Of a stretch of 64,000 bases of DNA, positions 39,766-49,079 are shown in pieces. The first letter of the stretch is position 1, and each line of letters opens with the position of its first letter. The stretch is from Syngnathus acus. Lineage: Eukaryota; Chordata; Actinopteri; Syngnathiformes; Syngnathidae. Position numbers and translations under genes: made by a program. The notes below the pieces were generated by a model that did not search any database, was not told where the DNA came from, and saw nothing but the letters and a program-made list of their open reading frames with translations. The stretch lies in NCBI RefSeq assembly GCF_901709675.1, contig NW_023590223.1, positions 62,001-126,000 on the forward strand, written 5' to 3'.

Positions 39766-39956
39766 AGACTGGGAAATATTGACAAGTGCTGCTGCTGCTG
39801 CCAATGCCCTCTCGCGGTCTCTCTTGCGCTGCTTGAGATTTTGTCTTCTCTCAAAGATCTTCAATGAACATTTGAGTTTTCGTTTGTGAGGTGACTCGGT
39901 ATGCTCAAATATACTTGGCACATAGTCTGGGGATAGTGGATCTTCGCTTTTTGCAC
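39766..39956 (-). pseudogene. C-terminal exon of the THAP-type element protein
   Basis: Minus strand, after GTTTCAG: AKSEDPLSPDYVPSIFEHTE and KIFERRQNLKQRKRDRE resemble the basic, charged region following THAP fingers in fish THAP proteins. The end runs into a (GCT)n stretch. Confidence 0.45.
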
Positions 39957-39987
39957 CTGAAACAATTAAACAATCACATTATTCATA

Positions 39988-42900
39988 ATGACTACCATAA
40001 ATTCCAAGATGGCGGCGCCCCAGTCGGCCGCGGCCGCTACGCGTCTCAGCAATCTACGGGGATATTCACAAAATATGTCGCCTAGGACACTACAAACAAC
40101 ACAAAGTTTAGTTCATCCATCCAGTAGAGTAGTGTACGATCGCCAGCGCCTGCTGGAGGTACGGTCATCGAGTGTTTTCGGACTCGTAGCCACAACTACC
40201 CTGGTCTGTTTGCGTAGCCTCGGAGTGCTTAGGGCGCTAGCCCCAGGAGCTCACGACGCAGCGGGCTCGCCGGGCAGCACACGCCGGAGGAGGAGTAAGC
40301 GTAGGCGGTGTGACCGGCGGCGAAAGCGCGGCTGTCGAGGTGGGCTAACGGCTAAGCTGAGAGCTAACCCCTACAAACCGCCGCTTCCATCCATCTTCCT
40401 CTCCAACGTCCGCTCACTGGATAATAAAATGGACCATCTAAAACTGGAACTCTCTTCAAAGAGGGAAGTTAGGAACTGCTGCGCTCTCATCCTGACGGAG
40501 ACATGGCTGAACTCATCAATGCCGGACAACGCCGTTAGCCTGGAGGGGCTCGCTACATTCCGCGCCGACAGAAACAGCGAGCTAAGCGGTAAATCCCGAG
40601 GAGGTGGGCTGTGTGTCTACATCAACAACAACTGGTGCAAAAATGCTAGATCTGTCGCCAGCTTCTGCTCTTCGGACATCGAGCTTTTGACTGTTAACTG
40701 TAGACCCTTCTACCTGCCCAGAGAGTTTACTGTTGTTAGCATCACGGCTGTGTACGTGCCTCCTAGCGCTAACACTAAAGAGGCCATGAGGGTTCTCTAT
40801 CGGACGATCAGTGAGCTGCAATCCACGCACACAGAGGGGGTTTTCATCATTGCTGGGGACTTCAACCAGGCTAGCATGAAGACTATTCTCCCTCATTTTT
40901 ACCAACACGTGGATTTTCCAACTCGGGGAGAGAACACTCTGGACTTGGTTTACACCAATATAAAGGATGCATTCAGAGCAGCCCCCCGCCCCCACCTCGG
41001 CTCTTCAGACCACCTATCTGTTATGCTAACCCCTGCATACAGGCCCCTGCTGATCAGAGCAAAACCCACAGTGAAGCAGGTGAGGGTGTGGTCTGAGGGG
41101 GCCATGGAGGCACTCCAGGACTGCTTTGAGTGCTCTGACTGGGACATGTTCAAATCAGCAGCAACATATGACAATCAGATCAACATTGATGAGTACGCCA
41201 TGACTGTGTCAGCCTACATCAACAAATGCTCCGAGGACGTCAGCACCACTAAGAACATCATCACCCGAGCCAACCAACGACCCTGGATGACTGAGGATGT
41301 ACGTCATATGCTACGAGCACGGAACTCAGCCTTCAAGTCTGGCGACAAGGAGGCACTGAGGACAGCGAGAGCCAACTTGAACCGTGCCATCAGGCTAGCG
41401 AAGCGAAGCCACAGTCGGAAAATTCAGGATTTTTTCCACGACGCCAATAACACCAGGAGTATGTGGCAAGGCATACGGGCGATCACGGACTACAACTCAC
41501 CCTCCCCCCCGGTGGGTGAGGTTGATGCTGACTTCCTAAATGGTCTAAATAACTTCTTTGGGCGTTTTGAGGCACTAAACAGCACTCCGGCAGTTAAAAC
41601 TGTTCCCCACCAGGAAGAGGAGGTCCTCTGCCTTGACTCAGCCGACGTGTGGAAGACTCTGAGAAGAGTCAACCCACGTAAGGCCCCAGGCCCCGACAAC
41701 ATACCTGGGCGGGTGTTCAAGGAATGTGCAGGCCAGCTGGCTGGTGTCATCACAGACATTTTTAACATCTCGCTGGACCAAGCCAAAGTGCCAGTGTGCT
41801 TCAAGGCTGCCTCCATCATTCCGGTGCCGAAGAAACCTCAAATCACCTCATGGAATGACTACAGACCTGTGGCACTGACTCCCATCATGATGAAGTGCTT
41901 CGAAAGGCTGCTCAAAGATCACATCGTCTCCAGACTCCCCCCAACATTCGATCCGTTCCAGTTTGCCTACCGGCAGAACCGCTCCACTGAGGATGCCATC
42001 TCCTCCGTTCTTCACCTGAGCCTGGCTCACCTGGAGGAGAGGAACACCCACGTGCGGTTGCTGTTCCTGGACTTCAGCTCAGCGTTTAATACCATCATTC
42101 CACAACATCTGGTGGAAAAACTGGAACACCTGGGCTTCAGCACCCCCCTTCGGAACTGGCTGCTAGACTTCCTCACCAACAGACCTCAGTCAGTCCGGGT
42201 CGGACAGAACACCTCCGATGTCATCACCCTCAGCACAGGCTCCCCTCAGGGCTGCGTCCTGAGCCCCCTGCTGTTCACCCTGATGACACACGACTGCGCC
42301 CCCAGGTTCACCACCAATCACATCGTGAAGTTTGCAGACGACACAACGGTGGTGGGCCTCATCAGGGACAACAACGACCTGGACTACAGAGAGGAGGTGG
42401 AGCAGTTGGTGGGCTGGTGCAGAGAAAATAGCCTGATCCTGAATGTGGAGAAGACGAAGGAGATCATCGTCGACTTCAGGAAGAACCAGCCTCACCACGC
42501 TCCACTGATCATCAACAGCTCAGCTGTGGAGGTGGTCAGCAGCACTAAATTCCTGGGAGTCCACATCACAGACGACCTCACCTGGACTGTGAACACCACA
42601 ACACTGGTCAAGAGGGCACAGAAGCGCTTGTACTTCCTGCGGAGGATGAGGAGAGCCCACCTGCCCCCACCCATCATGAGGACGTTCTACCGAAGCACCA
42701 TAGAGAGCATTCTGACAAGCTGTCTCTCGGTGTGGTGTGGAGGTTGCAGCGCCTCCGATTGGAAGAACCTGAGGAGAGTGGTGAGGACAGCAGAGAGGAT
42801 CATCGGGGCTCCTCTTCCCTCCATTCAGGACTTGTCATCCCAGCGCTGCGTGTCCCGAGCCCGAAATATTATCAGTGACCCATCACACCCCCACCATGGA

Positions 42901-43014
42901 CTGTTCTCCCTGCTGCCCTCTGGGAAGAGGTTTCGCAGCATCCGCTGCAGGTCCACCAGGTTCTGCAATAGTTTTTTCCCTGCTGTCGTCAGACTGCTGA
43001 ACATTCAAACGTAG
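39988..43014 (+). CDS. LINE ORF2: endonuclease and reverse transcriptase, intact
   Basis: 1008 codons without a stop. A basic stretch (STRRRRSKRRRCDRRRKRGC, about residues 96-115) precedes an AP-type endonuclease: IFLSNVRSLDNK, LTETWLNSS, IIAGDFNQAS and SSDHLSV hold its catalytic residues. RT motifs: RRVNPRKAPGPDNIPG, RPVALTPIMMKCFERL, FLDFSSAFNTII (about 693), STGSPQGCVLSPLLF and KFADDTTVVGL (FADD about 782-785). The C-terminus has the LFSLLPSGKRFRSIR motif. The first MTTINSKMAAPQ may be partly flank; the true start is uncertain. It could encode a working protein; I see no ORF1. Confidence 0.9.
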   Translation: MTTINSKMAAPQSAAAATRLSNLRGYSQNMSPRTLQTTQSLVHPSSRVVYDRQRLLEVRSSSVFGLVATTTLVCLRSLGVLRALAPGAHDAAGSPGSTRRRRSKRRRCDRRRKRGCRGGLTAKLRANPYKPPLPSIFLSNVRSLDNKMDHLKLELSSKREVRNCCALILTETWLNSSMPDNAVSLEGLATFRADRNSELSGKSRGGGLCVYINNNWCKNARSVASFCSSDIELLTVNCRPFYLPREFTVVSITAVYVPPSANTKEAMRVLYRTISELQSTHTEGVFIIAGDFNQASMKTILPHFYQHVDFPTRGENTLDLVYTNIKDAFRAAPRPHLGSSDHLSVMLTPAYRPLLIRAKPTVKQVRVWSEGAMEALQDCFECSDWDMFKSAATYDNQINIDEYAMTVSAYINKCSEDVSTTKNIITRANQRPWMTEDVRHMLRARNSAFKSGDKEALRTARANLNRAIRLAKRSHSRKIQDFFHDANNTRSMWQGIRAITDYNSPSPPVGEVDADFLNGLNNFFGRFEALNSTPAVKTVPHQEEEVLCLDSADVWKTLRRVNPRKAPGPDNIPGRVFKECAGQLAGVITDIFNISLDQAKVPVCFKAASIIPVPKKPQITSWNDYRPVALTPIMMKCFERLLKDHIVSRLPPTFDPFQFAYRQNRSTEDAISSVLHLSLAHLEERNTHVRLLFLDFSSAFNTIIPQHLVEKLEHLGFSTPLRNWLLDFLTNRPQSVRVGQNTSDVITLSTGSPQGCVLSPLLFTLMTHDCAPRFTTNHIVKFADDTTVVGLIRDNNDLDYREEVEQLVGWCRENSLILNVEKTKEIIVDFRKNQPHHAPLIINSSAVEVVSSTKFLGVHITDDLTWTVNTTTLVKRAQKRLYFLRRMRRAHLPPPIMRTFYRSTIESILTSCLSVWCGGCSASDWKNLRRVVRTAERIIGAPLPSIQDLSSQRCVSRARNIISDPSHPHHGLFSLLPSGKRFRSIRCRSTRFCNSFFPAVVRLLNIQT

Positions 43015-43262
43015 CATTCCTCTGCACACTTGTAAATACTGTTTTTGTCTCCTGCACTGTTCACATACTTTATCACTGCTGCACTTTGTACTTTATAATT
43101 ATCTTATTTCATATTTTTATATAGAATGTCACTTTTTTTAACCAGCCGAAATACCTCTACATTGCTGAAAGCCGTATGCAACGAAATTTCGTTTTGTACA
43201 CACCTAGTGTTGACAAAATGACAATAAAGTTCTGTCTAAGTCTAAGTCTAAGTCTAAGTCTA
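39988..43262 (+). mobile_element. CR1/L2/Rex1-group LINE, long copy inside the transposon
   Basis: It runs from the ORF start through a 3' UTR with CAATAAAGTTCTGTC and a (TAAGTC)n tail (43,228-43,262). It separates the THAP exons of the surrounding element, so it arrived after it. Confidence 0.88.
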
Positions 43263-43397
43263 TAATTAAGCACGTTGTTGAAGGGGATATACCCAGTTCA
43301 GTTTGTTTCGTAATGGCATTTCATAACTTGACATATTAAAAAACTCAATAGAGTGAAATCATTCAGTAAACTGTACCTGTCTGTTCAAGTTGCTACC

Positions 43398-43710
43398 ATT
43401 TTTATTTTTTGTTTATTTTTGCATGATGCCTCATCTGATTGGCTTGAAAACTTAACCAATAAAAATTTTAACCTTGTGCCAATGGCTTGAAAACGTTATC
43501 AATGTAGATTTTACCTTGTGCCAAATGAAGTAACAAAAAGCCTCTTGTTCAAAAATGCTTCATTAAAAAAAAATTGTTTCACAAGGTTCATAATAATTTC
43601 TTTTGAAATTTCCTAATGCATTCACTCATGAGAATTAATTGTTCAATTCCAATATGATTTTCAAGCCAATCAGATGAAGCATCATGAAAAAATAAACAAA
43701 AAATAAAAAC
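43398..43710. repeat. large inverted repeat (about 53-bp arms)
   Basis: TTTTTATTTTTTGTTTATTT...CATCTGATTGGCTTGAAAA (43,398-43,452) recurs as its complement at 43,658-43,710, with about 205 bp between arms. It lies in the intron of the THAP gene. A palindromic MITE is the likely cause. Confidence 0.75.
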
Positions 43711-43876
43711 GGAGGGGGGGGGGGGTGAACTGAAGAAATCATCCCATTCCCTGCCTTGCTGCTCTTGCTGCCTTTCTAAAAATGCACCCAGCATTTTCAA
43801 CAATCATATTTGTATCATCCCATATTGTATTATTTCACATTTTGTGAAACAAATCAGGGGTGAATAGTTTACATAC

Positions 43877-44044
43877 CTGATATGAAGTGCTCATTGCATA
43901 TCCTTGTGTAAATCGTAGGTTTCCATCGTTCACGACGAATCGCCGCGATCCATTTATCGCGTTTTTGGATGTTTGCCGGAAATCTATAGAAGGTTTATCG
44001 CCTCGTCTATTGCTACATCCAACAGCACAGCAGGTTTCCGGCAT
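43877..44044 (-). pseudogene. THAP zinc-finger exon 1
   Basis: The ATG at 44,044 opens MPETCCAVGCSNRRGDKPSI, the start of a C2CH THAP finger (DNA-binding domain of many P-element and ISL2EU-type transposases). After SIDF the frame shifts, apparently by a 10-bp deletion between short direct repeats. The alternative frame continues RDKWIAAIRRERWKP ... CNEHF to a GTATGT donor at 43,876, completing the finger (C, H). Confidence 0.75.
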
Positions 44045-44174
44045 TTTCAAGCTCAAATAGCAGCAGATGTAACAAGAAAGCGTGTGTGAGTCGTTGACCG
44101 GCACTGAAATGTTGACCGGCAAGATGACCGCCAAGCTAATGTGCGCGGCTGATGACGTCAGCTGCAAAGCCTCT

Positions 44175-45345
44175 ATAGGAGCACTGGGAGGATCATGTTC
44201 TTCGATTTCTCCAGCGCTTTTAACACCATCCAGCCGTCACTGCTTAGGGCGAAGATAAAGAAGCCGGGTGTGGACCAGCGCCTGGCTGCATGGACAACGG
44301 ACTTCCTCACCGACCGGCCGCAGTACGTGAGGTTACATCGTTGTGAGTCCGACGTGGTGCGCTGCAGCACTGGTGTTCCCCAGGGTATGGTGCTCTCTCC
44401 TTTCCTTTTCACCCTGTTCACTTCAGACTTTAGTCATGACACCGCTCACTGCCACATCCAGAAGTTCTCCGACGACACGGCCATTGTTGGAAATGTCTCG
44501 TAGGGGAACGATCTGTAATATCGATTGGTCATCAAGGACTTTGTCAGCTAGTCTGAGCTCAACCAGCTTCAGCTGAACACCAGCAAGACAAAGGAGTTGA
44601 TTGTGAGCTTCGGGAGGACAGCACCCATCTTCACTCCGGTGAACATCCAGGGATCGGGCATTGAGGTAGTGGAGAACTACAAATTTCTGGGTGTTCCCCT
44701 TAACAACAAACTGGACTGGACTGATCACACCCACGCCCTGTACAAAAAGGGCCAGAGTCGCCTCCACCTGCTGAGGAGACTGAGGTCCTTCGGTGTGTGC
44801 AGGGCTCTCCTCCGGACCTTCTATGACTCTGTGGTGGCCTCGGCCATCATCTACGCTGTGGTCTGCTGGGGTGGGGGCAGTACTGACTGGGACAGGGGGA
44901 GACTGAATAAGATGGTCAGAAGAGCGAGCTCTGTTCTGGGCTGTCCCCTGGACTCCATTGAGGTTGTGGGTGAGAGGAGGACGTTGATTAAGCTTAAATC
45001 CATCATGGACAACACCTCTCAACCCCTCCATGAGATTGTGCGGTCCCTGAGCAGCTCCTTTAGCGGCAGACTTTTGCACCCTCGGTGTAGGAAGGAACGG
45101 TTCCGCAGGTCCTTCATTCCCTCTGCTGTCAGACTTTACAACATGCATGCCACCTGATAAAAATGAATGTGTTTCGCCTCTACTAGCAGCACTTGTGTTT
45201 ATCCTTGTCTGTTATTGACCCTTTTTGTAATTCTGGCACTTGTTTTATTCTTGCACTCGTATTATTCTTGCACTCATATGCGCTGCTGTGACAAGTGAAT
45301 TTCCCCGCTGTGGGATGAATAAAGTTCAATCAATCAATCAAGAGT
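44175..45345 (+). pseudogene. LINE, 3' part of the split copy
   Basis: It continues from the other side of the transposon: RSTGRIMFFDFSSAFNTIQP, TGVPQGMVLSPFLF, KFSDDTAIVGNVS (catalytic box KFSDD; stop at 44,501), then frame 44,597-45,157 with the thumb NYKFLGVPLNNKLDWT and the tail LHPRCRKERFRRSF. The 3' end is CCGCTGTGGGATGAATAAAG plus (CAAT)n at 45,330-45,345. Confidence 0.85.
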
Positions 45346-45400
45346 TGGTTCAGACTGAAGTAAAGTTTTTGATTTCTAAAGCATGACACATTAAATTGAC

Positions 45401-45469
45401 TATGAAGGGACTCGAAAGCTCAATCATCTGATCCGAAGTCAGACGCCTTATCCATGAGGCCACATCGCC
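45401..45469 (-). pseudogene. tRNA-Arg (TCG), acceptor lost
   Basis: Minus strand: GGCGATGTGGCCTCATGGAT, loop CTTCGGA with anticodon TCG and a T-arm GAGCTTTCGAGTC. The 3' side (CCTTCATA) does not pair with GGCGATG. Confidence 0.65.
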
Positions 45470-45534
45470 ATGTGAAACTTTTTAAGTGTGGCCTTGATAA
45501 GACTAAGAATTCAACGGCTCCCAACAAGCAGGGA

Positions 45535-45607
45535 CGCCCAACGTGTGGCTTGAACCCACAACCATGAGATTAAGAGTCTCATGCTCTCCCAACTGAGATA
45601 ACCAGGC
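45535..45607 (-). tRNA. tRNA-Lys (CTT)
   Basis: 73 nt on minus. The acceptor GCCTGGT/GTTGGGC relies on wobble pairs. The anticodon stem TGAGA/TCTCA is perfect around CTCTTAA, and the D-arm is TTATCTCAGTTGGGAGAGC. The T-stem has one mismatch (GTGGG against CCACA). Possibly functional. Confidence 0.7.
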
Positions 45608-45759
45608 TTCTCCTATTGAGAATTGTTTCATTCTTTCACTTTTTTTTAATGGGTTTGGTTCACGAAAACCAGCAGCCACGTTTTAAATCTAGCCTCTGAA
45701 ACACATTCGTTGATAAGACTAAACATTTAAAGGTTCCCAACAAGTGGCAGCTGTCCAAT

Positions 45760-45905
45760 GTTGTCTCTAGTTGGAAACCCCAGCCCAAGTTGGAAACCCT
45801 AATTGGAAACCCTTGCCCCAGTTGGAATTCCTAGTTTGAAACCCTACCCAGAGTTGGAACCCTAGTTGGAAACCCTAGCCCTAGTTGGAAACGCTGGCCC
45901 TAGTG
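45760..45905 (+). repeat. TTGGAAACCCTAG-type spacer repeat
   Basis: Irregular tandem units of TTGGAAACCCTAGCCC. Further clusters lie at 46,620-46,690, 46,905-46,960, 47,125-47,225 and 47,455-47,510, each in a spacer of the tRNA array. Confidence 0.75.
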
Positions 45906-46079
45906 TGTAATAGAGAAAGCGTTTTTTCTTTTGGTTTTTGTCACTTTGTTGCACTGAGATTGGGGGGAGTCAGCACAACAAAAAAATAAATCAGAAACCA
46001 AAACCCTTTCTGACAGTATACAAGAGTTGGTTCAGACTGAAATAAAGTCATTGATTTCATATGAATTATATTAAATTGA

Positions 46080-46149
46080 CCATGAATGGACTTGAACACT
46101 CAATCCTCTGATGCAAAGTCAGACGCCTTATCCATTAGGCCACATAGCC
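46080..46149 (-). pseudogene. tRNA-Arg body with a TTG (Gln-type) anticodon
   Basis: Same body as the Arg copy at 45,401, but the loop is CTTTGCA, so positions 34-36 read TTG. The acceptor does not pair. Probably CpG decay of TCG. Confidence 0.6.
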
Positions 46150-46300
46150 ATGTGAAAGACTGTACCAAGTGAAACATGGCAACGACTTCTGATGACTGCA
46201 GCCTTTTGTGGCAAGTGAAGTTCACAATTGTTACAGACATAAATGGCCTGTGGATTAATCAATTTACAGTAAAAGAGGATTGTAATGCAATTGACATATT

Positions 46301-46373
46301 ACCTTGTTAGTGCAAGTGGTCGTGCATCAGTCTCAAAATCTGAAGGTTGTGAGCGCGGCCCTCACACGGGGCG
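46301..46373 (+). pseudogene. tRNA-Met-like, loop CTCAAAA
   Basis: Met-type body (TCAGTCTCA...TCTGAAGG, CTCACACGGGGC) with a changed D-arm, and CAA at the anticodon position. Confidence 0.55.
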
Positions 46374-46534
46374 CTGTTTTCCTTAGTCCACAGTAAAATC
46401 ATTGTCAATTTCAGAAGATAACAGGTTGCTCAGAATAGAATAAAGTTTTCTGTCTGTGAAGTTGAGTTTAATTGAAATGGCCGGTGGTTGAATGAATTTT
46501 ACAATAAACTACCTTTGTAAGACCAACTACTCAC

Positions 46535-46607
46535 GCCTCGTTAGCGCAGGCGGTAGCGCGTCAGTCTAGTAAACTGAAGGTCGTGAGTTCAACCCTCACA
46601 CGGGGCT
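46535..46607 (+). tRNA. tRNA with Met-type body and AGT (Thr) anticodon
   Basis: 73 nt. The acceptor GCCTCGT pairs with ACGGGGC, the D-arm is TAGCGCAGGCGGTAGCG, the anticodon stem TCAGT/ACTGA is perfect around CTAGTAA (anticodon AGT) and the T-stem GTGAG/CTCAC is perfect. Every arm folds, but the body is elongator-Met-like while the anticodon reads Thr. The charging identity cannot be told from sequence. Confidence 0.7.
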
Positions 46608-46806
46608 CTGTTTTATTTAGTCCTAACCCTAACTCGAGTCCTTGTTGGAAACCCTAGCCCCAGTTGGAAACCTTAGTTGGAAACCCAAGTTTGAGAATGC
46701 TCAGACAAAAGTAACTTTTTCTTTCGATGAAGTTCAGTTTGATGGAAATGGCCGGTGGTTGAATCTTTTTTACAGTAAAATAGAATTTTAAGACAGGTGC
46801 CACAAA

Positions 46807-46879
46807 GTCTCGTTGGCGCACGCGGTAGCGCGTCAGTGTCGTAATCTGAAAGTCGAGAGTTCGGTCCTCACACGGCGCA
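46807..46879 (+). pseudogene. tRNA-Met-like with CGT loop
   Basis: Body as above. The loop GTCGTAA gives CGT, and acceptor GTCTCGT/ACGGCGC and the T-stem carry mismatches. Confidence 0.55.
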
Positions 46880-47034
46880 TGATTTATATATAGTCCAACC
46901 CTAACTCTAGCCCTTCCTGGAAACCCTAGTCCTAGTTGGAAATCCTAGCCCTAGCCTAGTTAAGTTTGATCAAAATGGGCGATGGTTGAATCAATTTTAC
47001 AGTAAAAAACAATTGCACAAAATGCAAATACATA

Positions 47035-47107
47035 GCGTCGTTGGCGCAGGTGGTAGCGTGTCAGTCTCATATACTGAAGGTCGTGAGTTCGATCCTCACA
47101 CGGGGCA
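47035..47107 (+). tRNA. tRNA-Met (CAT), elongator type
   Basis: 73 nt. The acceptor GCGTCGT/ACGGGGC has one mismatch, the anticodon stem TCAGT/ACTGA is perfect with loop CTCATAT, and the T-arm GTGAGTTCGATCCTCAC is perfect. The best Met gene in the array. Confidence 0.82.
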
Positions 47108-47339
47108 TACTTTCATATAGTCCTAACTCTAGCCCTAGTGGGAAACCCTCATCCTCGTTGGAAACCCTGGCCACAGTTTGAAACCTTAGTTGGCTTCCCT
47201 AACCTGAGTTGGAAACCCTAGTTTCAGAATGCTCAGACTTAAAGTCAGTTTTTCTTTCTGTGAAGTTCAGTTTGATTGAAATGGCCGGTGGTTGGATCAA
47301 TTTTACAGTAAAAAAGAATTGTAAAACTGCAAATGCACA

Positions 47340-47412
47340 GCCTCATTAGTGCAGGTGCTAGCATGTCAGTCTCACAATCTGAAGGTCAACAGTTCGGTCC
47401 TCAGGTGGGGCA
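47340..47412 (+). pseudogene. tRNA-Met-like with CAC loop
   Basis: The body is recognisable (GCCTCATTAGTGCAGGTGCT), the loop is CTCACAA and the T-stem is broken (CAACAG...CTCAGG). Confidence 0.55.
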
Positions 47413-48376
47413 GACTTTTTATATACCCATTCCAAACTAGCCCTAACCCTAACTCTAGCCCTAGTTGGAAACCCTCGTCCTAGTTGGAAACCTTAGTTGG
47501 AAACCCTATTTTCAGTAGGGAGCAGGTTGCTCAGACTAAAATAACTTTTTCTTCTTTTAAGGGGTAGGGCAGCAAAGTAAGCAGGGATTGTGAATATCAG
47601 CAAGCACAGGTTGCTCGACTGGAGTCAAGAGAAACAAATTAAAAATTGTACATAAGATGAAAAATTTGCCTCTTTCTTTTGGCTTTTGTCACTGACATTC
47701 GGGGTCACCACAACAAAGATCAAAACAGCACACAAACAGTTTACCTATATTTTCCTCTTTCAATTTGATGATACACTAGACATGAAGACCTGTTTAGATT
47801 TAGACACGCCTGGAAGTCGATGCCGGTGCTTGGGGCCGTGTGGCGGTGAACTATTTCTGTTATAGTTATTTGATATATTTTATTTCGTGTAGCAACTTGT
47901 ATATGTTTTTATCGTTACAGTTCAGTAGTTGTTGGCTCGTTGAACTCTTTTTATGTTAAATAAAGAGCCGTTTACCAAACCCACGTCTTTCCTGGTACTT
48001 TGTTAAAAGGACGAGGAATTTGATCGATGGATTTAATGATTTGGAGTGACACAGATGGTTTGATAATATTGTTGTTTATATGATAGTTATTTGATATATA
48101 CTTTATATATCGTTATATGGGTCTGTGGAATATTTAGAATATTTAGACGTCAGCGGCGTGGCACATACGTGGCATCGTTTCCATAAAGGACGATCGATGG
48201 ATTTAATGAATTGGAGTGACACAGATAGTTTGATAAACGTGTTATTTATGTAATAGTTATTTGAATAACTCTGAATGTTACGTCAGGCCCGTCCTCAGCT
48301 CTTCGTTTGTGTTTATGTCACATTAGTATACCTATCGTTTAGCCTGTTGTTGCTCGTTCATGTCTGTTCTTGGCGT
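47413..48376. other. no gene; contains a direct repeat
   Basis: 48,015-48,095 and 48,188-48,265 share CGATGGATTTAATGA, TTGGAGTGACACAGAT and ATAGTTATTTGA, about 175 bp apart. This is probably the inner part of the TA-element whose right end is at 48,517. Confidence 0.5.
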
Positions 48377-48377
48377 T

Positions 48378-48517
48378 GGATTTTTCGGATAAATTTCCCC
48401 CAAATGCAACTTATACTCGGGAGTGACTTATATCTTTTTTTTTTCTTTCACTTTATTGTGCATTTTATGGCTAATGCGCCTTATATTGCGGAGCGACTTT
48501 TAGTCCGAAAAATACGG
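48378..48517. mobile_element. degraded TA-flanked MITE
   Basis: The right end CGACTTTTAGTCCGAAAAATACGG meets TA at 48,518-19 and matches 28,607-28,777. The left end (GGATTTTTCGGATAAA) is only partly conserved. Confidence 0.65.
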
Positions 48518-48544
48518 TAGTTATATATACACTTAATCTGTCAA

Positions 48545-49060
48545 GAAGTAATTTTTCTAATTCTTGACAGAGTTAAGTACTCTTTGGAGAGTATACTAGC
48601 TAGAGCTATTGGTCTACAGTTAGCAATACATCCTACTTTACCAGCCTTGTCTTTTATAACAGGGACCAGAACTACAGACTTCATGGAGTACCGTGAGTCA
48701 GCAAGCCATGAGAAACAGAGAGACAGCAGCGCTGTCAATCGGGGGCCAGCTAACTTTAAATGCTCTGCTGTGATGTTATCCAGACCACTGGCTTTTCTGT
48801 CAGAAAGTTATCCTCCGGCAATAGACACCTCATGACAATTAATGCGCTGGATAGATTTCTTGTGCGCTGAGAACGTGCGGGCAGTGCGCGATTGCGCACG
48901 CGCGCAGCTTAGAGGGAACATTGCTTGTGGGCCTCATTGGCCTCTGCATGGTGGCCAGCTACCCATTTATTCCACCCGGGCTTGATGTTCTTAGCCTTTC
49001 TAGGGCGAGAGAATAAAGACCTGCTAGCAACCAGAAGGGCTCTCACTATATCATGATACA
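48545..49060 (-). pseudogene. LINE reverse-transcriptase fragment
   Basis: Minus strand. About 49,060-48,905 reads RALLVASRSLFSRPRKAKNI and KPGWNKWVAGHHAEANEAH, the linker before RT. 48,835-48,545 reads KASGLDNITAEHLK, VVLVPVIKDKAGK and NCRPIALASILSK, RT blocks 1-2. It is truncated and frame-broken. Confidence 0.7.
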
Positions 49061-49079
49061 TTAAACATAAACTTTTCCC

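Larger units (their letters stand above)
38203..44174. mobile_element. ISL2EU-like DNA transposon with SWIM/YqaJ-type and THAP genes
   Basis: The ends are perfect inverted repeats AGAGGCTTTGCAG / CTGCAAAGCCTCT, with subterminal CTTGGCGGTCA on both sides. Flanks are AT (38,201-02; 44,175-76), or TATA if the palindrome is included. Removing the element restores the LINE codons GAC TAT AGG AGC. It encodes a plus-strand SWIM gene and a minus-strand THAP gene facing each other, and its centre is occupied by a later LINE (39,988-43,262). THAP plus YqaJ-type genes and a 2-bp AT duplication are, from memory, features of ISL2EU elements. Confidence 0.7.

Noticed and set aside
45760-47525. Interstitial telomere repeat
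   Set aside because: CCCTA runs occur but the units are irregular TTGGAAACCCTAG-type spacers, not TTAGGG arrays.
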